From contig JBKQMB010000047.1 of NCBI GenBank assembly GCA_052326605.1, forward strand, positions 14,326 through 78,325: a stretch of 64,000 nt of DNA, given 5' to 3'. A program made the position numbers and the translations under genes. The notes beneath the pieces were generated by a model. The model made no database searches and was not told the DNA's origin. It worked only from the letters and a program-made list of their open reading frames with translations. The DNA comes from Bog-756 sp052326605. Its GTDB lineage: Bacteria; Actinomycetota; Acidimicrobiia; Acidimicrobiales; RAAP-2. Shown here one piece after another: positions 56,550 through 64,000 of the stretch (position 1 is its first letter; every line of letters begins with the position of its first letter).

Positions 56550-56619
56550 CCCTACTGCAATCCGAGCTGGACAAGTCGAGTGGCACGGCTCGGAGCGTGA
56601 AACATGCGAACCAGGGCGA

Positions 56620-57012
56620 TCAGGTAGGCGAGACCACTTCGATGCCCGCGTCCGCGGCGGCTGAGCAGAGTCGAACGTCATATGCGACGAGAGCGGTCAG
56701 ACTCGTCTTGACTGACAATGCACATGCCAGGTGGATTGCATCAAGGCTCCGCAGCTCGGTCGGGACGAGGGACGCGGCCTTCTCGACGATGGCACGGTCC
56801 ATGGGGAGGAGGTCGATACCCCCGAGCAATAGGTTGGCACCCTCAACTGCACCCTCGTCGACCCGCCGACATGTACGGAGAAGCTCAATTGTCGACAGGT
56901 CGCTGCTCACTTTGGGGACGTCTGCTCTGAGGGTCAGCCACTCGACCAGGGCCGCGCTCTCGGCCTCATCGAAGACCAGCTTCACCAACGCTGACGTGTC
57001 GAAGTAGATCAC
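56620..57012 (-). CDS. PIN-domain (VapC-type) toxin
   Basis: A 130-aa PIN RNase: MIYFDTSALVKLVFDEAESA gives the first acidic residue, STIELLRT the second, SLDAIHLACAL the third and LVAYDVRLCSAAADAGIEVV the last. It is coupled by a 4-base overlap to a Phd-type antitoxin. VapC toxins cut tRNAs or rRNA. Confidence 0.9.
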   Translation of the reverse strand: MIYFDTSALVKLVFDEAESAALVEWLTLRADVPKVSSDLSTIELLRTCRRVDEGAVEGANLLLGGIDLLPMDRAIVEKAASLVPTELRSLDAIHLACALSVKTSLTALVAYDVRLCSAAADAGIEVVSPT

Positions 57013-57287
57013 GTGAGTCGGTCGCGGCGTAGTTCAGCGAGGACTTCACTCCCCGTTTCCTCTCCTCGGACGAGTTGTCGGCGCTCTGGCAAGCGGAACG
57101 CGCTCTTTGCTGGCACAAGGCGACCGGAAGCGATGAGCTGATCCCTCACGGCAACGGCCGGGGTGGGGGACACCAAAAGGGCAACGAGCTTCCCCCTTTC
57201 GGTGACCTCGACGACTTCCCCAGCCTTCACCTGCTCCAAGTAACGGCTCGCGTGTTGACGAAGTTCTCGCACTCCAATACGGGTCAT
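57009..57287 (-). CDS. Phd/YefM-family antitoxin
   Basis: A 92-aa antitoxin with the N-terminal Phd DNA-binding fold (MTRIGVRELRQHASRYLEQV, then VVEVTERGKLVALLV) and a C-terminal tail that would wrap the PIN toxin. An inverted repeat lies eight bases upstream. It is cotranscribed with the PIN toxin at 56620. Confidence 0.88.
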   Translation of the reverse strand: MTRIGVRELRQHASRYLEQVKAGEVVEVTERGKLVALLVSPTPAVAVRDQLIASGRLVPAKSAFRLPERRQLVRGEETGSEVLAELRRDRLT

Positions 57288-57294
57288 CTGCCGA

Positions 57295-57317
57295 TTGTAG
57301 CACAGGTGGTGCTACAA
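57295..57317. promoter_or_regulatory. Inverted-repeat operator of the first Phd/PIN module
   Basis: TTGTAGCAC and GTGCTACAA form a perfect 9-bp inverted repeat around five bases, directly upstream of the antitoxin start. Confidence 0.75.
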
Positions 57318-57404
57318 TAAGCAGATGATCCGGCAGCGCCGTGGGTTGGCGTGCGAAACGCCTGTCTACACGAGGCGCAGAGCGGGCGCGCTGATGAGCG
57401 CCGA

Positions 57405-57489
57405 CCGGTTCTTATTGTGTCCCCCAAGGTCCACCCTGGTCCCTGACCTCGATGTTCGCAGTTGCGATCGGAAGGGTGCGCGAACCGTC
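57405..57489. repeat. Interspersed 85-bp repeat, copy B
   Basis: This matches copy C at 58309-58393 at about 71 of 85 positions without gaps. It lies between the first and second Phd/PIN modules. Both copies end in ATCGGAASGGTGCGCGAACC. Confidence 0.85.
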
Positions 57490-57522
57490 TGTTCCTGCCC
57501 CGGAGAGGTGACCGTCCAGTGG

Positions 57523-57918
57523 TCAGATGCCGACGACGTGGACGAGATCGCTGAGTCCGGCGAAGTCGTCGGGATTTCGGGTGTAGAGCGCGAGGCCGTT
57601 AGCGTGAGCGATGGCTGCGATGAGCAGGTCGGCGACACGCCGTCGATGTGACCGGCCCGTCTCGGCGACGGCGGCCACGATCTGTCCGTAGCTCCGAGCC
57701 GCGGTGGCGTCGAAGGGGAGTGGCTCGAACGTCGCCTCTACCTGTTGCAGACGAGCCTGACGGCGTGCACCCTCGGAACTGGAGGTAGCGAGGTGTGGTC
57801 CAGCAGCCAACTCGGCGAGGGTGATCGCGCACACAGCGACCTCTTCCGGAAGGGCAGCGGCAACCGTCGGGTCGTCCCAGTCGATGACAACCGAGGTGTC
57901 GAGTAGGCCCGTTGGCAT
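57523..57918 (-). CDS. PIN-domain (VapC-type) toxin, second module
   Basis: A 131-aa PIN RNase: GLLDTSVVIDWDDPTVAAAL, ITLAELAAGPH, VADLLIAAIAHANGLALYTR and NPDDFAGL hold the acidic residues in the expected order. It follows a Phd-type antitoxin gene with no spacer. Confidence 0.9.
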   Translation of the reverse strand: MPTGLLDTSVVIDWDDPTVAAALPEEVAVCAITLAELAAGPHLATSSSEGARRQARLQQVEATFEPLPFDATAARSYGQIVAAVAETGRSHRRRVADLLIAAIAHANGLALYTRNPDDFAGLSDLVHVVGI

Positions 57919-58167
57919 CTACAGGCCTTGGTCCACGACCCGATCGTGATCCGCTCTGAACCATTCTCGGTTGATCTGGGGCCCGGTGGCGGCGAGCACC
58001 AGAAGCTCAGCGGTAGGAACAAAGGTCCGGCGCGTCTGCTGGATCGGACGTAGTTCCGCCACGGGCACGCCATTGCGAGTGACGACGAAGCTCTCGCCGG
58101 CGGCGACGGCCTCGATCACCCTTGCGTTGTCGTTCCGGAGCTCTCGCTGTGCGATGGTCCTTGCCAT
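57919..58167 (-). CDS. Phd/YefM-family antitoxin, second module
   Basis: An 82-aa protein: TIAQRELRNDNARVIEAVAA, then FVVTRNGVPVAELRPI is the Phd fold, with a C-terminal toxin-binding tail. I set the ATG at 58167. CGTAGC and GCTACG half-sites at 58176-58204 upstream suggest an operator. It is the antitoxin for the PIN protein at 57523. Confidence 0.87.
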   Translation of the reverse strand: MARTIAQRELRNDNARVIEAVAAGESFVVTRNGVPVAELRPIQQTRRTFVPTAELLVLAATGPQINREWFRADHDRVVDQGL

Positions 58168-58308
58168 GAGATTACCGTAGCACCTAGAGCTACGATAAGC
58201 TACGAGGTTTCCGGGTGGCCTCACAGTGAACGAACGTCCTCGTCGTCCTCGTCGTCCTCGTCGTCCTATTCATCCGAGGTCGATGTTGGGGCCGCCGACT
58301 GTGGGGGA

Positions 58309-58393
58309 GCGGTTCTTAATGTGTGACTCAAGGTCCACCCGGGTCTTTGACCTGCATGTTCGCCATCGCGATCGGAACGGTGCGCGAACCGTC
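58309..58393. repeat. Interspersed 85-bp repeat, copy C
   Basis: The same length as copy B, about 84% identical and gap-free. It ends eight bases before the hicB start. Confidence 0.85.
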
Positions 58394-58400
58394 CGGTACG

Positions 58401-58610
58401 ATGAACCCCATGGACTTCACGGCAGCGATCACTCACGAGGATCCCTGGTACGTCGCGCGGTGTCTCGATATTGAAGTCGCCAGTCAGGGAGAGACCGCCG
58501 AGGAGGCCCTTGCCAACCTCAAGGAAGCCTTTGAGCTCTACTTCGAGGACGAGGTTCTTCCTGAAGGACTGGAGCCACCGATCATTGCCACCTTGCGCCT
58601 GAGTGCGTGA
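58401..58610 (+). CDS. hicB: HicB-family antitoxin
   Basis: A 69-aa protein: DFTAAITHEDPWYVARCLDI, then EVASQGETAEEALANLKEAF and ELYFEDEV is the HicB partial RNase H-like fold. The ATG is at 58401 or 58410. The usual partner hicA should follow, and the next frame begins like HicA but ends early. It is the only module of the array on the plus strand. Confidence 0.85.
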   Translation: MNPMDFTAAITHEDPWYVARCLDIEVASQGETAEEALANLKEAFELYFEDEVLPEGLEPPIIATLRLSA

Positions 58611-58732
58611 GCCCATCGCTTCCGGTCGTCTCGGGAGCGGAAGCAGTCCGAACTCCGGCCATCCGGCACCGGAGCGTCCATTACCTCGACGGTGTTCCGG
58701 TGGACCCGACCCCGGTCGCATCGGCAGGCTGA
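58607..58732 (+). pseudogene. Truncated hicA remnant
   Basis: A GTG overlapping the hicB stop opens a frame SPSLPVVSGAEAVR, which resembles the N-terminus of HicA toxins. It then diverges and stops after 41 aa without the glycine-rich GSHxxxxH RNA-binding region. I read it as a decayed toxin that left hicB an orphan. Confidence 0.45.
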
Positions 58733-58831
58733 CCGTCTGCAGCCGGCCGGCTCGCACTCGACGATTGTTGGGCATGGGCGGCCCCGGACCCAGCAGATCC
58801 GCCGCCCGAGGTCTTCCCCTCGGGCACCTTG

Positions 58832-59689
58832 TCACTCCCCGGATCGTGGACGCCGCCAATCAGGGTGGAGCTCGTGGTCGAGCGCTACCTTCTGGGCTCG
58901 CACGGTCTGCCCGTTCTCGACCACCTCGGGTGCTTCGGCGAGCCAGACGATGGCGGCAGCTGGCACGGAGGGCGGGGCGCCGTGATAGTGACCCGTCAGG
59001 CCGAGCGCAGCTGCATTCACCTGCTGACGTTCCGTCTCCACATAGCCAGGATCGACGTTGTACGAGCGGATGCCCGCTTCCCCGAGTTCCACGGCGAGGA
59101 GCGGAGCGAACCGGTGGAACGCCGCCTTGGAAGCGGCGTAGGCCACCCCCCACCCTCCCCGGCCGACGGGGCCCGTGGGATCGGCGGTGGCCGTGTGGGA
59201 GGTCACGTTCACGATCGTGCCCCCTCCCGCCTCCAGCATCGCCGGCAACACGGACTGGATCAGGACCAGCTGGGCAACGACATTGGCGTCCAGCTTGGTC
59301 TCCATCTGCTCGACCGTCAGCTCGAGGAAGGGCACCATGCTGCCGGGTCCGGTGTCGACGGCGTTATTGACCAGCAGATCAAGGCCGCCCCACTCGCCCA
59401 GCACGTCCGAGACGGCGTTCTGTAGGGCGGTGTGATCGTGGAGGTCGGCAGCCAACTCGATGACGCTGGCTCCCGACTCGCGCACGAGGGTGGCGGTCTC
59501 CTCCAAGCTGCCCGGCAGGACCCGTCCGCCCCCGGTGTCGGAGTCGTCCCGACCCTCGCCGGCCCGCCGGGTGCGCCCGAGGACGGCCACGTCCCAACCG
59601 GACTGCGCCAAGGCGATGGCGGTCGCCTTTCCGATACCTCGGGTTGCACCGGTGACCAAGGCACGCCTGCGTGCTCGAGTGGAGCCCAT
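58832..59689 (-). CDS. Short-chain dehydrogenase/reductase
   Basis: A 285-aa SDR: LVTGATRGIGKATAIALAQ is the cofactor loop, LLVNNAVDTG the NNAG-type motif, the Ser is in VNVTSHTA and YAASKAAFHRFA holds the catalytic Tyr and Lys. Residues 38-57 are a Gly/Asp-rich insert. The ATG at 59689 begins MGSTRARRRALVTG. The substrate is unknown. Confidence 0.9.
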   Translation of the reverse strand: MGSTRARRRALVTGATRGIGKATAIALAQSGWDVAVLGRTRRAGEGRDDSDTGGGRVLPGSLEETATLVRESGASVIELAADLHDHTALQNAVSDVLGEWGGLDLLVNNAVDTGPGSMVPFLELTVEQMETKLDANVVAQLVLIQSVLPAMLEAGGGTIVNVTSHTATADPTGPVGRGGWGVAYAASKAAFHRFAPLLAVELGEAGIRSYNVDPGYVETERQQVNAAALGLTGHYHGAPPSVPAAAIVWLAEAPEVVENGQTVRAQKVALDHELHPDWRRPRSGE

Positions 59690-59746
59690 CTCCCGCTGTC
59701 TAGCAGATGAGCGTGTAGCCACTCTGCTCGGTCGCCACAGCAACGG

Positions 59747-60763
59747 CTACGCGAAGAGCTTCGAAGTGGCGAGAACCCCGTTCACATAGACGACGGTCGA
59801 GCGCAGCATCCCCTTGTGCCGCACGGAGGTCAGCCCTTGGTAGTAGCTGGCCAGGCCCAGGCGCTCGCTGCCCGCGCTCCGGACGATGAGCTGGTGGAGG
59901 TAGTACGCCGTCATCTCGATGTTGTCCGACGTGTTCGCCGGGTCGAGGGACCGGTCACCGAGTTCATCGCGAACGGTGCTCACGGTCGCCGGCTCGAGTT
60001 GTCCCACCCCTATGGCTCCGGTGGAGGAGACGGCTCCGGTCTGCCATCCCGACTCCCACCAGCACATGCCTTCGAGCAGGGACGCTGGTATCCCGAAATA
60101 CGCGGCCCAATGTGAGAACAGGGAGATGAGGGTCTGGCGGTCCTGACGGGCGGTCAGCGCGGCAGGGAAGATCGAGATCGGCTTCGACGCCGTGCCGGGG
60201 ATCGCCGAGGCCGGGCTGGGCTCGCCCGCCGGAACGACCAGCGTGGCTCCGATGAGGACATGCGCGGTGTTGATGATCCCGTTGGCTGCGGCCAGCGCAG
60301 AGACGGTGGTCCCGAAGCGAGTGGCGATGCCCCACAAGCTCTCCCCCGGTCTCACCGCAACGGACGTGGACCCGACGCTGGCGGAGCCCGTCGAGGTTCC
60401 GCTCCCCGACGTCGGGATCTGCAGGACGGTGCCGGCCTCGATCCTGTTGAGGTCGGTGATGTCGTTGGCCGCCGCCACCTGCGAGGTGGTCGTGCCATAG
60501 GTGTGGGCGATCTGGCTGAGCGTTTCACCGGCCGAGACTCGCACCGTTGCCGCTCCGGCCGCATCAGGCCATGCAACACCGAGCGTGCCGACCAGGGCCA
60601 CGAGGAAGAGGACCGCTCCCGCGGTCGACCTCCCACGCGCCGCTGTTGCCACCACGAGGTCGGATCCCCAGGTTCGATGCACCTTCGACACCATCCACCA
60701 CGAGGCGAGGCCGAGCGCGGTGGCGTAGGCGCCTGCAGCGGCTGATGTGGAGGTCACACTCAT
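59747..60763 (-). CDS. LysM-containing lytic transglycosylase (SLT domain)
   Basis: A 338-aa secreted cell-wall protein. A hydrophobic export segment lies at about residues 48-66. Two LysM repeats follow (VRVSAGETLSQIAHTYGTTT, then VAVRPGESLWGIATRFGTTV), and an SLT-type transglycosylase domain ends the protein (IPASLLEGMCWWESGWQTGA with the catalytic Glu, then GAIGVGQLEPATV). It should cleave peptidoglycan glycan strands. Confidence 0.88.
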   Translation of the reverse strand: MSVTSTSAAAGAYATALGLASWWMVSKVHRTWGSDLVVATAARGRSTAGAVLFLVALVGTLGVAWPDAAGAATVRVSAGETLSQIAHTYGTTTSQVAAANDITDLNRIEAGTVLQIPTSGSGTSTGSASVGSTSVAVRPGESLWGIATRFGTTVSALAAANGIINTAHVLIGATLVVPAGEPSPASAIPGTASKPISIFPAALTARQDRQTLISLFSHWAAYFGIPASLLEGMCWWESGWQTGAVSSTGAIGVGQLEPATVSTVRDELGDRSLDPANTSDNIEMTAYYLHQLIVRSAGSERLGLASYYQGLTSVRHKGMLRSTVVYVNGVLATSKLFA

Positions 60764-60890
60764 GTTGTCGACGAAGCGGAGCCGTCACTTGAGTGTTCGT
60801 CTGGGATCTCGTTCGGTCTCGGGCGTCAAACGCGTCTCGCACGCGTCCGCTCAAGAGCAACGCGTGAAGACCTTTTCTGGCGTCGGGCGA

Positions 60891-61082
60891 TCAGTCCCCG
60901 AGGTACTGATGCGTCACGAGCTCGATCCACGTGACGCCCGAGGGTGGCCCGGTGATGCCGCCCTTGGCGAGTGCTTCACTGAGCCGGTTCTCCATGAACC
61001 TGGCTTGGTGCTCGGGCGTGTCCCACACCTCGATCACGACGAGGTGGCCGTTCTCGTTGAGCCCGGCCGAGTGGGCCACCAT
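60891..61082 (-). pseudogene. Truncated ABM-type small protein
   Basis: The 63-aa frame (AHSAGLNENGHLVVIEVWDT, then ARFMENRLSEAL) looks like the C-terminal two thirds of a dimeric alpha-beta barrel protein. The family-like sequence continues upstream as a few residues (PDG) before an in-frame TGA, so the N-terminus is lost. Confidence 0.5.
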
Positions 61083-61167
61083 CCCATCGGGTCAGTCGCC
61101 CTCGCCACTGGCGGGATTACTTGAACGCTGACATATGCCTGAGTCCGAGGAAGTCTTGGTGGAGCTC

Positions 61168-62838
61168 TCAGGAGCCTGAAGGCGTGATCGTCTGCCCGTT
61201 CGGGACCGAGGGGATGATGTGACCGGCCGGCCCTTGACCGAAGAGCCACAGGACATTACCGGTGATGGTCGCCACCACGCCCGCGGGGCAATTCGGGACT
61301 GTGCTCGCACAGGGTGTCAGCGCATTGATCCAGTTGTTGTCGCCCGTGTCCACGACCCCGGCTCCACCGGTCGGGTCGGTGTAGTAGGTCATGTCGGAGT
61401 AGGTGTACTGGCCCCACTTCCCCGCGTTCGTGTAGGCCCGGGCCAACGGGATCGGGGAGTGACCGAGCACCTGCAGGTTGCTGGGTGTCGGCGGGCCGGG
61501 TGACGCGTGGTCGATATCGGAGGTGATGATCCCGGGTAGTGAAGACCCGTTCTGCAGGCCTGTTCCTTTGAAGATCCAGGCTGAGGAATCCGCCACGACG
61601 AATGCGGCAGTCCCGGTGGTGAGGTACCCGGCGTACTCTTCCCCCACGAAGCCGACCGAGGACCAGCTCGTTGGCGGAGACGACCAGGTGTTGCCCGTGA
61701 CCTGCATCGGGTCGCCGTGCCCGTTGAGAGGGTCTTCCGTCGAATCGCGGTAGTCGACCTCTTCCCGGTCGGGCCCGAGCGGCGAGGCCTGCAGCCGGAC
61801 ATGGCGCACCAGCGCCGCTGCCCCGAAGAACGCGATGTTCACGCCGTCACTCAGTGCTGTCTGGGCGGCCTCGCGCTCGTTGTACGACCAGGACTCGTCA
61901 TGCCCGAGGGACAACAGGGCCTTGTGCTGCAAGAGGAACGTCGGATGCTCGTCCACCGTGACGTCCGTGGCGTACGTGACGTCGAGTCCGTGTTCCTCGC
62001 AGAAGCGCACGAGTGGGTACTCGTTGGAGAGGAAGTCCGAGGCCCCGTCACCGGAATCGTACGGGCGGTCGAACGAAGCGATCCGGGCGCGATTGCACAC
62101 GGGGTAGGTACCGGATCCGAGGGTGCAAGGCCCCTTGCCCTGGTAGTACGAGTAGCCCCCGAACGCGTTCCAACCTTCTTCCACGAACGTTCGGTTCATG
62201 ATCAGGTACGTGGCGCGACTCGCCGGATCCCAGACCGTGAGCGGAACGTACCCCTTCTGACCGCCGTCCCCCACGAGCTTCAGCAGGTAGTCGCCCGGCA
62301 CGAAGGCGGACGTGACCGGGAACGTGAGGGAGGCCGCCCAGTTGTCACAAGTCACCATGTTGACACCCACCGTGAGCGGGCAGGCGGGCTCTATCTGGCC
62401 GGGCACCACGGGCGACTCCCACACCTGGCGGCCACCCAGCCCGTGGTACCAACCCATCCGATAGGCAATCACGCGGAATTGGGGAGCGGCCGTCGACACG
62501 TAGAGGGTGACCTGGTCTCCTTCCGCCGCGTAGTTCAGGTTGGCGAACCCCTCGATGCCGTCCGGTCCCGAGTGTGGCGGTATCTCCCACGCCGCCGTCC
62601 CTCTGAGGTGATTCTCCGCTATCACGGACCGGGACACGACGCCGTCGGATCCGAGGAACGTCTGAGTCGCAGGCTTTGCCTTCGCCGGGTGGGGGGATCC
62701 CGGTGTGGACCCGGAGGTAGCGCATCCCGCCAGGACTACCGCCAGGACGAGGCCCAGGCCGGTCGTCACGGCGGAAACCCTGTGCCGGCGCCGGGTGGTG
62801 GGCACCGAGATCGGCGATGGGTGGGCGTCGTACGTCAT
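61168..62838 (-). CDS. Lipoprotein with N,N-dimethylformamidase beta-like domain
   Basis: A 556-aa secreted protein. After a basic start, VSAVTTGLGLVLAVVLAGCA is a signal peptide with a lipobox (LAGC, Cys near residue 39). The body fits the DMFA2-like C-terminal domain: FRVIAYRMGWYHGLGGRQVW, NWAASLTFPVTSAFVPGDY, YLIMNRTFVEEGWNAFGGYS and LLSLGHDESWSYNEREAAQT are typical segments. DMFase hydrolyses dimethylformamide, but most members are secreted proteins of unknown function. The ATG at 62838 precedes the signal peptide. Confidence 0.8.
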   Translation of the reverse strand: MTYDAHPSPISVPTTRRRHRVSAVTTGLGLVLAVVLAGCATSGSTPGSPHPAKAKPATQTFLGSDGVVSRSVIAENHLRGTAAWEIPPHSGPDGIEGFANLNYAAEGDQVTLYVSTAAPQFRVIAYRMGWYHGLGGRQVWESPVVPGQIEPACPLTVGVNMVTCDNWAASLTFPVTSAFVPGDYLLKLVGDGGQKGYVPLTVWDPASRATYLIMNRTFVEEGWNAFGGYSYYQGKGPCTLGSGTYPVCNRARIASFDRPYDSGDGASDFLSNEYPLVRFCEEHGLDVTYATDVTVDEHPTFLLQHKALLSLGHDESWSYNEREAAQTALSDGVNIAFFGAAALVRHVRLQASPLGPDREEVDYRDSTEDPLNGHGDPMQVTGNTWSSPPTSWSSVGFVGEEYAGYLTTGTAAFVVADSSAWIFKGTGLQNGSSLPGIITSDIDHASPGPPTPSNLQVLGHSPIPLARAYTNAGKWGQYTYSDMTYYTDPTGGAGVVDTGDNNWINALTPCASTVPNCPAGVVATITGNVLWLFGQGPAGHIIPSVPNGQTITPSGS

Positions 62839-63005
62839 TTCAATGCCTGACTTCGACAATTCGCGCGTCCCCTGAGCGCGTGGTCCGCGCGTCCGAGTAC
62901 AGGTCCTCCCCAACTGCGAGAATGGTTGTCGCTGAACATACATTCGGAGCAGAAGGGGGGGCTCCTCAAAGGTGCATCGTAGTCGCGCCACCTGCCGGAT
63001 GAGGG

Positions 63006-63930
63006 GTGACCGTCAACGGGGAGAATCCACTGTCCCACGCTGGCGCCGCGCTGTTGACCGAACTGGCGGATCGCAGTGGCCTTACCAAGGCGATGTCGCT
63101 GTCCATGGCGGAGTGTGGAATCTCGGGGCATACCCACGACCCCGGTGTGGTGCTCCCCCACTCGGCAGTCGCCATGACGGACGGTGCCGGCTGCCTGGCC
63201 GACTTGGAGCTCTGCGTGAACACGACGAGCTGATCGGTCCGGTCGCCTCGATCGTCATTGCCTGGCGAGCGGTGGAAGCCACGGCAGCCCCCGGGCTCCG
63301 AGCGATGCCCCCTGCGGTTGCTGCGGCTCGGGCGAAGGTGTGGACAGCGTCTCCTCCCGGGGTGGGGTGTGAAACGACGAGCGAGCCCCTGGCCGCCATG
63401 CTCCGTCCGGGGAACGCCGAGTCGAATGACGCAGACCACCGCCTCGAGCTGCTCGACCGGGCGATCGACGGGCTACCCGCTGTGTACCAGGCCGACCACG
63501 ACGTCCGTACCACGCTTGTGAGGTCGTCCACCCGATCCTGGTGTGTGCCGAGTCGGCCGGGGCCACCCACGGGTTCGTCCTGGTCATCGTCGAGGCCAAC
63601 TGCGACCACTCCATCGGCTACCCGATAGATGGGCGGATCCGGGACGGCCTGCTGCTCGTCCAAGAAGAGGATCGGTGCCAGGCGATCGAGACCGACGGCA
63701 GCATACGGGACGGTGCGTGGGTGGTCGAGCTGACCGACCTGGTCGATCCCTCTGCCTGGCCGGAGGGCACACGATTGATCATGCGGCGTGAACGGCCGCA
63801 CCCCGAAGCGCCCCTCACGCTGACCGGTTCCGCCGAGGGCGTGGATCAACCAACGCCCAACTCGACCCTCGCTGCCGGTTCGATGACCCCCCGCTGTCGA
63901 TGCGAGACACCGTGTGGTGTACCGTCGTAA
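63006..63930 (+). pseudogene. Decayed IS1380-family transposase
   Basis: Three frames in turn carry IS1380-type segments: LLTELADRSGLTKAMSLSMA at 63006, REHDELIGPVASIVIAWRAV then AMPPAVAAARAKVW at about 63215, and DHSIGYPIDGRIRDGLLLVQ with AWVVELTDLVDPSAWPEGTR from 63541. At least two frameshifts and an internal deletion, which removes the block with the first catalytic Asp, make it inactive. Terminal inverted repeats were not found. Confidence 0.78.
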
Positions 63931-64000
63931 TGGCTCATTGAGAGCACCAGCGTCTCCGCTCACGGTGACAAGATCGAGAGTCCCGATGGGACCCAGCAAC

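Noticed and set aside
58235..58266. GTCCTC/GTC short tandem repeats as a regulatory array
   Set aside because: A low-complexity run of about three 9-bp units with no position relative to a promoter that suggests function.

Overview
The window looks like chromosomal DNA of a high-GC actinobacterium. The evidence is a WhiB-type regulator, a GlnR-like regulator beside paired type I and type II glutamine synthetases, a group 2 SigA-like sigma factor, a CeoB/CeoC-like TrkA pair and many promoters fused to start codons (leaderless mRNAs). The gene complement (DUF929 and VKOR cluster, membrane H+-pyrophosphatase, tandem ArsA-like ATPases beside whiB) would suit the class Acidimicrobiia, but that placement is an inference.

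Layout. (1) 1-8471 is the right part of an integrative element whose left end lies outside the window. It carries a DUF4238 gene, an HNH-type gene, a divergent control region with palindromes, an excisionase-like gene, a 2.4-kb primase-polymerase/helicase gene, small coupled genes and a tyrosine integrase that ends 23 bp from an intact tRNA-Pro(CGG). (2) 8472-41350 is ordinary backbone: a CBS protein, a receiver protein, two ArsA-like ATPases with divergent whiB, a DUF929/VKOR oxidative-folding cluster, an alpha/beta hydrolase, NUDIX, Mrp, an A-type Fe-S carrier, an odd molybdenum-hydroxylase-like fusion, RidA, a nitrogen block (GlnR-like regulator, glnA, glnII, nadE) with a GlnR-box-like site, a sigma factor, a HAD phosphatase, a K+ block (two TrkA-type proteins and a divergent APC permease fused to an OB-fold), hppA, and an overlapping topA-tmk-holB set ending at tRNA-Thr(CGT). 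(3) 41305-49059 is a complete 7.7-kb integrated island bounded by a perfect 49-bp duplication of the 3' end of tRNA-Thr. It carries an integrase broken by one extra G, a sulfatase, an excisionase-like protein, an HTH-nucleotidyltransferase/HEPN pair with a palindromic operator, a GNAT acetyltransferase and a DUF1707 protein. (4) 49060-64000 is accessory-looking DNA: an LMW phosphatase/fructosamine-kinase pair, an aldolase-like protein, a flavodoxin, DUF1801, and then a dense array of toxin-antitoxin modules (AbrB/RelE-like, Phd/PIN, Phd/PIN, HicB with a hicA stub) interspersed with a diverged 85-bp repeat. It ends with an SDR, a LysM-transglycosylase, a DMFase-like lipoprotein and a decayed IS1380-type transposase.

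The most interesting points are the toxin-antitoxin cassettes punctuated by a dispersed repeat, the tRNA-Thr island with its G-run frameshifted integrase and HTH-MNT/HEPN pair, the ferredoxin/molybdenum-hydroxylase fusion that has no standard start codon and begins inside an 8-bp tandem repeat, the 11-bp helically phased repeat array at the divergent mrp/Fe-S-carrier promoter, and the Prim-Pol element with its palindromic control region. All calls come from reading the sequence; no database search was run.
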